Assembly (NCBI GenBank): GCA_004352715.1
Contig: SCFE01000091.1
Coordinates: 1,009,470-1,047,440 of the forward strand
From: Hofstenia miamia
Lineage: Eukaryota > Xenacoelomorpha > Acoela
Reading direction: 5' to 3'
Length of the DNA: 37,971 nucleotides
Below are positions 30,685-37,971 of this stretch, one piece after another. A model generated the notes under the pieces. It was not told the DNA's origin. It did no database searches and saw only the letters and a program-made list of their open reading frames with translations. Made by a program: the position numbers and the translations under genes. Numbering within the stretch: the first letter of the stretch is position 1; every line of letters starts with the position of its first letter.

Positions 30685-31790
30685 GGGCGCTGACAAAAAC
30701 AATACAACTAATATAAAAATGCGAGTTCAGGTATGTTGTTATTTTCTTCTAAAGCATTGGTGTGAAGACACGAATCGAAGATAGGCAGGAAGGGAGTTCC
30801 ACAACCTCGGGGCAAAGTGGGAGAACGCATTGCCAACAATTGTAAAACAGGCAGGCTGATTCGGCCCCAGCCAATTGTCAGAGTAGCTTTGGGAGTGCGG
30901 CTCATATTGCTGAAATAGTTCCTTGATATAAGTAAGAGATTATTCAGAATAAATAGCCTGATGTATTATTGTTAGTACTTTGTATTGTGTCCGATTCTTT
31001 ACACGGAGCCAGCGTAGTTCAGTAATCATGGTGGATGTAGAACAGCGACCAGGACGGTTAAACACAAAACAAGCAGCTGCATTCTGAATTTTCTGGAGAA
31101 GAGAAATATAATGAGAACTGGCATTAATGAGGAGCGAGTTACAATAATCCAACTTAGATATAATAGGCATGCGCCAGACATCTTGCCTGTCCAGAAACTA
31201 ATCCATTTATGAATAACCCATAAGTTACAAAGTGTTGCTGAACAGTCTCTTGATATCATCTGAATTTCAAGTGTTGGTGATAGAGACGTATCAATGAGGA
31301 CACCAAGATCTCGAATGGAAATGCTTGGAAAACAAGTTGCAGACCCAATGGTAAGTGGAGACGGTGTGTCTGACATATAGTAATGTGACGGCAACCAAAC
31401 AAATTCCAGGTTATCATCATTGAATGATAATCCATTACAAATGAGCCAGGTCCTGACACGGAGTAAGCAACAACTTGCAATAGTGTGGCATATTTGTAGG
31501 GATATTGCAGTGGTTATAATTTGAAGATCATCCGCAAATGACATGTGAAAGACTTCAAGATATTCAAGGAGGAATGTTGATAACACGGATATATACATGG
31601 TGAAAAGGACGAGACCAAGTACAGAGCCTTGTTGGACGCCACAGTCTAGAGGAAGATGAATTCGCAGAGGAGACCTTTAATTCACAGAAGAAAAGTACCA
31701 TCAAAGGCAAAACTATGTCTTAAACGGCGTAGAAAGACATCAGGATCAAAGGCTGTAGAGGTTGGTGAATATTCTACGATAAAAAATTGA
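30685..31790 (-). mobile_element. CR1/L2-type LINE, 3' part, 5'-truncated and decayed
   Basis: In minus-strand order: STAFDPDVFLRRLRH (RT motif A region), CGVQQGSVLGLVLF (family GVPQGSVLGPLLF), SFADDLQI (catalytic FADD intact), IRDLGVLIDTSLSP (thumb), SKLDYCNSLL, LQKIQNAAACFVFNRPGR, ELRWLRVKNRTQYKVL, and finally FSHFAPRLWNSLPAYLR, the usual C-terminal end. At least three frame changes and some stops separate the parts. Similarity begins only within the RT, so the copy lacks its endonuclease. The 3' untranslated end probably lies near 30685. The base composition is much less AT-rich than its surroundings, suggesting a fairly recent arrival. Confidence 0.9.
31026..31640 (-). pseudogene. LINE reverse transcriptase, palm and thumb fragment
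   Basis: Longest open part of the LINE. It includes the catalytic FADD and the W-x-x-x-N-x-L-x-x-(N) helix (RTWLICNGLSFNDDN), then LGVLIDTSL. The frame starts at 31598 with the YISVL segment that follows GVQQGSVLG in a neighbouring phase. A frame change near 31190 moves the reading to the frame of 30940-31170. Confidence 0.85.
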
Positions 31791-33203
31791 CAGCCAGGAT
31801 TGGATCGACTTAAATATAAAATATCTTGTGTTCCAATCTCTGATCTCTAAAATAGGCAAGTGATATTTTGTTTACCATTTACTTAATAAAATTCTTTGTG
31901 AACGTTTAGCAATCGCTTTTTGTGACATGAGCTATTAATTGAATTATTCCCAGCGAATTTCAAAGCTTTATGCTTTGGTGTTGGATCTCATAATTAGTTC
32001 TGTTGCTGAAAATTTTTTTACAATGTTGATAATTATTTCTTATCTTAAAAAACAAAGTGATATTTATTAAGCATTTGTAATATCAAAACAGCTTATTCTG
32101 TAGACTGTGAGTGGCTAGTTGATTCTCTCTTAATAACTTTCAATTGTAGACCTGATGCATGATGTCAATTATGTGTAAATAACCATTTTTATGTCAAATT
32201 GCTCACATTTGTTCTTGTTTTATTAAATTCATTTAAATGATGTTCATTATGATGTGGATTTTCCATTTAAAACACTTTTTGTTGTAAATTTTAAGGAAGG
32301 ATTTTATTATATCTTAAAGAATTGAAAATCTCATAAATTTTAATTCCATCTAATTGATGTTTACATAAGAGATGTTAGGAAATTTAAAAAATCTATTATG
32401 CAATCCTTAATAATGAGTTAAAAAGTTTAAAAAATTATTAAAAACTACGGAATCATATCAAAGCATAAAATATTAATATAATTTATTTATTTTAAAACTT
32501 TGCACAATACAAAAAAGTTTAAAAATACTTATTAATGTTTAAAGTAAGTTGTTTTTCTATAATTTCACTTAGTTGCAAATTGATATTACTTAGTTACAGA
32601 CTTTATTCTTTGAATATCCAAATGTTTTTTTCTTTGGTGATAGTTCTAACTATTTATTGTCTTAATTTCCTTATAATTTTTCCCATAAATCTATACAGTA
32701 ATTGATAAAACAGTTCTTCGTAATTCTTTTTGCAAATTTAAATTTTCTATTGCAATTGGTTCTACTATGTAGTTTTGATAAAATTTTCTCTTTTGATCTA
32801 ATTTTAAGAACATATTTGATATGATTTTAGTTTTTGTAAATAGTCTAATGAAAAAAGATTGTAAATTCCTTTGATATTTTCTTAATTGCTATTTTCACCA
32901 CTGATAGCTAAACTACAATTCAATGTTGTTTCTAACTTATTTTTTGATCTTTTAGGCAAGTTTGTCAACAAACATGAATAAATAAATATTGAGCAAAAAT
33001 ACATGATTTCAATATCATAATTTTCCATTTAATTTGTATAAAGCTTTGTAATTTTTTATTATTTTTTAATGTGTTCTTTAAATTTTAATTTATTATCAAA
33101 AATAATAATAGAAGAAAAAGAAATTGTTATTAGTAGAGCAGTTGTAACTATTACATTCAACTATTGCTAATACTACTACAATAATTACGTCATTAACAAA
33201 TTA
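31791..33203. other. AT-rich non-coding stretch between LINEs
   Basis: T-rich DNA without coding frames or recognised repeats. Confidence 0.45.
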
Positions 33204-33413
33204 CTAAATAAAAAAATGAAATAACAAAGAAGCACTTGTGCCATTTGTAAAATTTGTACCTTTCCATGCTGCTTTACCAATTTCCGTATTATAATGTGAA
33301 ATCAGATATGCACCAATTTCAGATTTAAATTTACATCTTCCTCTCAATTGTTTGACTTTAATTGTTAGATTGTTCCAGATTTCTATTGTAGAATTTTTAA
33401 ATGAATTTTTCAA
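33204..33413 (-). pseudogene. LINE C-terminal domain fragment
   Basis: Contains FKNSTIEIWNNLTIKVKQL and then FKSEIGAYLIS, matching the terminal pattern of CR1/Jockey-type LINE polyproteins (FxxxxxxxWNxLPxxIxxxxxxxxFKxxLxxYL). Confidence 0.7.
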
Positions 33414-33954
33414 GAAAGGTATTAAATTGTTCTTTCCCTATCGCACAGATGTTTGTTTATTAAATTAGTAAATTCTGCTCTATCATTGGAGTAGTATGGG
33501 ACATCCTGAAGTTCTAGTAAAACCTATGGCTATTTGCCAAAGAAGCATGCATGAATTCTATTGGACATCATCTAGTGACGAAATGTTTTTGTCAAGACTA
33601 AATTGAGCAAATTAATTTTTTTACTATATTTTGATTTGTGAATTTATCCAAGCATAAAATTTTTATGATAAAAATGTTTGAGAACGCTCACTTAATTTAA
33701 TATACGAAACGAAATTGTGGCTTGACCAAATTTGAATTTAAATAATATTGATAACATATTCATTTGAATTGGATAATAAGGAAATAATATTTTGTATTTT
33801 AATTGGTAATCGGATGTAGTGTCATGTTTTTGTGCAAAATTGAGTATTTTAAGAAACAAATTAAAAGTTTTAGACAGGAGGATGCGATGTTTTGAATTAA
33901 TATTTGTAAAGAAGAATGAGCAATATTGAAAGTGTGAAAGACAGAGTGCATTTA

Positions 33955-34340
33955 TTAATTGTTTGTGGTATGTATTTGAAATATTTCTGAGATGATGAAG
34001 ATACCTAACTCAGGAAGCCATTTTTTAATTTTAGCCATGAATTGTTTGAAATTTAAATCATTGTCAATTTCAACACCTAAATAGTTAATAGATTCGCTTT
34101 GCTTTATTGGTTCATTATTAAATTTAAGTTCTAAGTTTTTTGTGAGATTTCTGTTTGTCTTATTGGAGAATATTATAAATTGTGTTTTTTCAATATTTAC
34201 TTTCAATTGATTATTTGAGAAATATTTTTTTAAATTTTCAATGGCATATTGGAGATTTTTCGTTGCATTAAAGGCATTTATATCAGTACTTATAAGACAG
34301 GTACCATCTGCATATTGATAAATTTTACTGTTTTTTACCT
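33955..34340 (-). pseudogene. LINE RT catalytic and thumb fragment with YADD changed to YADG
   Basis: The frame upstream of 34206 reads IYQYADGTCLIS, where the polymerase needs YADD; the second aspartate is glycine at 34303-34314. It continues with VNIEKTQFIIFSNK and SINYLGVEIDNDLNFKQF, the usual thumb region, and then decays after 33960. The active-site change would inactivate the enzyme. Confidence 0.8.
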
Positions 34341-34346
34341 GTTGAG

Positions 34347-34649
34347 TTATGTCATTAACATAGATTGCAAATAGAATAGGTCCGAGAACTGTGTGCCTTG
34401 TGGAACCCCACGGTCTGTTATAATATATTTTGATTTTTTACCATTAAGTATTACTCTTTGCTGTCGATTTTTAAGGAAAGTCATTATTAAGTTAACAGAT
34501 TTGTTATCAAAGTTATAATATATTAATTTGTCCCTTAATATGTCAAAATTCATTGAGTTAAAAGCTTTGCTCAAATCAAGGAGTGCAACACAACTACATT
34601 TGCTTAGGGTTAAATTAGATTGTATTTGTTCTGATATTGATAAAATCAC
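34347..34649 (-). pseudogene. LINE RT fingers/palm fragment
   Basis: Contains CVALLDLSKAFNSMNFDILR (RT motif A; family DLSKAFDxVxHxxLL), then FLKNRQQRVILNGKKS and RGVPQGT. The frame ends just after GVPQGT, where the expected SxLGPLLF is shifted and partly lost. A linking region up to 35279 is too decayed to read. Confidence 0.85.
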
Positions 34650-35279
34650 ATCTTGAGTGCTATAACCATTATAAAAACCATATTGTTTTTTGAAAGAATA
34701 TTTTCAGATATCAAATATGCATTTATTTAATTATTTAATAATTTTTCGAATAGTTTACTAAAGGGATGGCTAATGCAAATGTACCTATAATTTAGTGAAT
34801 TTAGAGGGTCGTCTTTTTATATATAGTGCTTATGTCAAAGTTCTTAAGCATATCCGGGAATTCATTATCATTAATGCATTGGTTAAATGCAAATAGTAGA
34901 TACTAAAGATATGAAAATGACGTAATAAAGATTGGAAGATTATAGGATGCCGTTGAAAGTTTTTATTATGGTTTCTAGTTCATTTGCATTTATGAGTCTA
35001 AAGGAAAAGTATGTTTTCATGGGAATTTATTAATATTTTCTTTCTCTTATATTGGACAAAAATGAAATTGCAAAGTTCCTTAAATGTTGTATTTAGGTGG
35101 TCTATTATTCTTGTTTTTCTGTTGTAGTTTGGTTATCAATACTTAATTTATTAATATCAGTTGAAATTCCCTTACTTTTCCCAAAATTTTATGAATATAT
35201 CGCCATTTTTCGTTTTGTAATATTTAGTTTATTGAAGAACCTTTTTTGTTTTAAGTCAGATTTTATATTTCTTAATTGT

Positions 35280-35498
35280 TTAATAATTCTCTTTGATTTT
35301 CGTAATTAGTCCAATTAGTTGTTGTCGGTTCTGATTGAGCGAGATCAAACAATTTTCTTTTAATACTAGTTCATAAATGTCACTATCGTCGGCATTTGAT
35401 AAATCAAATTTGCGCGCTTTGAATTTTACTTTGCAGCACTTAATTGGTGCCGCTTTATTAACTGCATTGCAAGTTTCTTTTGAAATATAATTAATCAT
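35280..35498 (-). pseudogene. LINE endonuclease-RT linker fragment
   Basis: A 72-codon open frame downstream of the endonuclease with APIKCCKVKFKARKFDLSNA and LISLNQNRQQLIGLI. LINE polyproteins carry a variable, basic linker here. It recurs at 36386-36604 in the duplicated segment. Confidence 0.6.
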
Positions 35499-35510
35499 GC
35501 AAATCCAAAT

Positions 35511-36222
35511 TTAAATGTGTATATATAGTTGAACTATATGTTTTTCAAGTGTTTCCAATATTTCGTCTGAATAATTTATATAATCTCTTGCATAAATTAT
35601 TTTAAATTTATTGGCTTTGGTAGTTATATTACTTATATATTTGCAAAGAGCATGGTCACTGAATAATTCCAACATGAAGGAATTAAAAACTAAGCTGGAA
35701 TTTGTTAGAAAGTAATCAATTAAATTGTTATGTCGTGTAGGACAGTCAGTATTTACACAATGAAAATCGTATATTGCACAAAATTGTTTTAACGATTTTT
35801 TTTCAAGATTATTAAAATAATTTATATTAAGATCACCAAATATATTTATAGAATAGTAGAGATCACTTATTTCGGACATTTCATTTGCCCTAAATTTTAA
35901 ATAGTCAATATGATAATTCTTATTGGGATTGTATGTGATATTAATCAGTACTGTATGACATTTATTTTCAAATGATATAATTTCTATCCAGAGTGATTCA
36001 AATATATCGTGTTTTAATTCATATTCTAATTTACGTACTAGTTTTAAATATTTGGGAGTTAAAATCATGAGCCCGCGACCTTTACCTAATCGGTTTTTTA
36101 TGAAAATGTCATAATAATGTCGGTCATGATTAAACAAATTAGGATCAGTGTTATGCTGTAACCAAGTTTCGGTAATTAAGAATATTGCGTTTTGTCCTAT
36201 CTTATTTATTAAGTTTGGAAAA
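35511..36222 (-). pseudogene. LINE AP endonuclease domain, copy next to the N
   Basis: The frame includes LITETWLQHN (catalytic E), RLGKGRGLMIL, INIFGDLNINYF (the GDxN motif), CPTRHNNLIDYFLTNS (the IDxx region) and ELFSDHALC (the terminal SDH motif). All apurinic/apyrimidinic-type endonuclease motifs are present. The first few codons before the N at 36223 belong to the other side of the join, so the reading across the N is not meaningful. The frame ends at 35511. Confidence 0.85.
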
Positions 36223-36223
36223 N

Positions 36224-37320
36224 TCTGTTGTAGTTTGGTTATCAATACTTAATTTATTAATATCAGTTGAAATTCCCTTACTTTTCCCAAAATTTTATGA
36301 ATATATCGCCATTTTTCGTTTTGTAATATTTAGTTTATTGAAGAACCTTTTTTGTTTTAAGTCAGATTTTATATTTCTTAATTGTTTAATAATTCTCTTT
36401 GATTTTCGTAATTAGTCCAATTAGTTGTTGTCGGTTCTGATTGAGCGAGATCAAACAATTTTCTTTTAATACTAGTTCATAAATGTCACTATCGTCGGCA
36501 TTTGATAAATCAAATTTGCGCGCTTTGAATTTTACTTTGCAGCACTTAATTGGTGCCGCTTTATTAACTGCATTGCAAGTTTCTTTTGAAATATAATTAA
36601 TCATGCAAATCCAAATTTAAATGTGTATATATAGTTGAACTATATGTTTTTCAAGTGTTTCCAATATTTCGTCTGAATAATTTATATAATCTCTTGCATA
36701 AATTATTTTAAATTTATTGGCTTTGGTAGTTATATTACTTATATATTTGCAAAGAGCATGGTCACTGAATAATTCCAACATGAAGGAATTAAAAACTAAG
36801 CTGGAATTTGTTAGAAAGTAATCAATTAAATTGTTATGTCGTGTAGGACAGTCAGTATTTACACAATGAAAATCGTATATTGCACAAAATTGTTTTAACG
36901 ATTTTTTTTCAAGATTATTAAAATAATTTATATTAAGATCACCAAATATATTTATAGAATAGTAGAGATCACTTATTTCGGACATTTCATTTGCCCTAAA
37001 TTTTAAATAGTCAATATGATAATTCTTATTGGGATTGTATGTGATATTAATCAGTACTGTATGACATTTATTTTCAAATGATATAATTTCTATCCAGAGT
37101 GATTCAAATATATCGTGTTTTAATTCATATTCTAATTTACGTACTAGTTTTAAATATTTGGGAGTTAAAATCATGAGCCCGCGACCTTTACCTAATCGGT
37201 TTTTTATGAAAATGTCATAATAATGTCGGTCATGATTAAACAAATTAGAGACAGGTGTTATGTTGTAACCAAGTTTCGGTAATTAAGAATATTGCGTTTT
37301 GTCCTATCTTATTTATTAAG
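36224..37320. repeat. Second copy of the 1.1 kb duplicated segment
   Basis: Begins directly after the N with TCTGTTGTAGTTTGG, as at 35118. Confidence 0.9.
36617..37300 (-). pseudogene. LINE AP endonuclease domain, second copy
   Basis: Residues match the copy at 35511-36222 throughout the shared part (GDLNIN, SDHALC). The sequence differs around 37245-37262, ahead of the HDRHYY segment, where a few bases of insertion and substitution shift the frame and remove the ETWLQ start from the open frame. This copy runs into unique DNA at 37320, so it is the better anchored one. Confidence 0.85.
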
Positions 37321-37379
37321 TTTGGAAAATCATTTTATTTGAGTTTATTGCTTAAATGTATATAAAAACTATAAACTAA

Positions 37380-37690
37380 CACATGACAAAAATCAAGATA
37401 TCATATGATGATCTGAATTGGTGTATGGATTCATGTTTTTCAATATAATTGCCCAGTTAAACATTTTTGCTAATGACGAACGTTTTTGCAATGTGAGATT
37501 TTGAAAAAGAGATGCACAGTAATTAAATTGACTTAAGACAAATGAATGAATTAGTTCTACATGCGACAATTTTCCTACATGGTGCAAATGGTACAAATAT
37601 TTTATTCCACATGCCATCTTTTTTAATTTTTGAGAGAAAAAATTATCAAATTTTAAATCATTGTCTATTAATACACCTAAAAAGCTTACA
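37380..37690 (-). pseudogene. 3' end of another LINE copy (RT thumb and C-terminal region)
   Basis: Reading from 37690: VSFLGVLIDNDLKFDNFF, SQKLKKMACGIKYLYHL, then SFVLSQFNYCASLFQNL. This is the LGVxID to FNYC region of CR1/Jockey-type LINEs. It resembles the corresponding part at 33.9-34.2 kb (LGVEIDNDLNF against LGVLIDNDLKF), so it is a related copy lying head-to-tail, with its end adjoining the start of the endonuclease of the other. The frame is open except at its ends. Confidence 0.75.
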
Positions 37691-37770
37691 ACATAGAGTC
37701 ACATAAAAATGGAATAAATCACATTTTCCATTTTTATTATTAATATTTTAGTTTCAAAAAATTTCAAATA

Positions 37771-37971
37771 TTTTTTGGGAACCCCAAAAAAAAAAAAAAA
37801 AATTAAAAAATTTTTTTTCAAAATTTTGTGGAATCCACAAAAATATTTTACAAATGAAACAGCAAATTTAAGCATTTTGTGGAATCCACAAAAATAGACA
37901 AACGAAATAAAATTCCCTTCCGAAGTTTTGTGGAATCCACAAAAATAGACAATCGAAATAAAATTCACTTC
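37771..37971. repeat. Palindromic tandem repeat, period 51-53 bp, open to the right
   Basis: Four units start at 37771, 37824, 37875 and 37926. Each carries a hairpin core, TTTTGTGG-AAT-CCACAAAA in the last three and a diverged TTTTTTGGG-AA-CCCCAAAA in the first. The last two units are most alike, sharing AAAATAGACAA(A/T)CGAAATAA. The array runs off the window. Because 51 is a multiple of 3, the minus strand stays open and repeats FCGFHK every 17 residues, which is likely a by-product and not a gene. Confidence 0.85.

Larger units (their letters stand above)
35118..36222. repeat. First copy of a 1.1 kb duplicated segment (probable assembly artefact)
   Basis: Matches 36224-37320 with an offset of 1106, almost identical, except a cluster of differences near 36141-36160 versus 37245-37265. 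A single N at 36223 separates the copies. This is the third site with the same pattern. Confidence 0.9.
33204..37320 (-). mobile_element. Second LINE (CR1/Jockey-like), nearly full pol order, decayed
   Basis: Minus-strand order is AP-type endonuclease, linker, reverse transcriptase, C-terminal domain, spanning about 4.1 kb of which 1.1 kb is a duplicated assembly segment. A zinc-finger ORF1 was not seen. Compared with the LINE at 30.7-31.8 kb it is far more AT-rich and differs in sequence, so the two are separate families. Confidence 0.85.

Noticed and set aside
36185-36415. Plus-strand frame crossing the N at 36223
   Set aside because: It reads across an assembly join and opposite the LINE coding strand.
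37699-37968. Minus-strand frame with repeated FCGFHK peptides as a gene
   Set aside because: It follows from a 51-bp repeat being a multiple of three; it has a poly-Phe run and no other coding sign.

Overview
The window is nuclear DNA of a eukaryote, most likely an aquatic invertebrate animal; I cannot name the species. It is very AT-rich, gene-poor and dense in decayed mobile elements of animal type: a Ty3/gypsy LTR retrotransposon, two LINEs of the CR1/L2/Jockey type, a Polinton/Maverick-type protein-primed DNA polymerase, and several short inverted-repeat (MITE-like) elements. No bacterial signals (operons, Shine-Dalgarno sites) are seen.

Layout. 1-416: a GC-richer, promoter-like block with duplicated CRE sites (TGACGTCA), duplicated CCAAT boxes and a TATA box, followed by a possible short first exon with a splice donor; no downstream exons were identified. 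417-2914: non-coding AT-rich DNA with two tandem repeats. About 2915-9010: a decayed Ty3/gypsy element on the + strand (protease-RT linker, RT, RNase H, start of integrase) and then an A-rich stretch I cannot identify; its first 1.3 kb is present twice around a single N, probably an assembly artefact. 9011-12343: mostly non-coding, with a frameshifted C2H2 zinc finger, a 71-codon coiled-coil-like ORF next to an AT microsatellite, and a tRNA-like sequence. 12344-12893: another duplicated segment, around a 94-base RT fragment bounded by Ns. 13.5-18.6 kb: virus-like/Polinton remnants on both strands, chiefly a broken DNA polymerase B. 18.6-25.86 kb: non-coding, with diverged repeats, a foldback element in a TA microsatellite, and a cluster of tRNA-like cloverleaf sequences. 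25.86-27.12 kb: a 1.26 kb terminal-inverted-repeat element ending 6 bases before the start codon of the only clearly intact gene, a 576-codon single-exon gene at 27130-28860 that I read as a divergent HAUS5 (augmin subunit). 29.6-29.8 kb: a 175-bp PIF/Harbinger-like MITE. 30.7-31.8 kb and 33.2-37.7 kb: LINE remnants on the - strand, the latter with a further duplicated segment around an N. 37.77 kb to the end: a 51-53-bp palindromic tandem repeat running off the window.

The only plausible working host gene is the HAUS5-like one. It sits in a CpG-retaining domain (about 25.4-29.8 kb), in contrast to the CpG-poor flanks. Its core promoter and 5' leader must lie in or beyond the inverted-repeat element, unless an unseen upstream exon is spliced in. 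Everything else looks like a graveyard of elements plus assembly-join artefacts at three sites.
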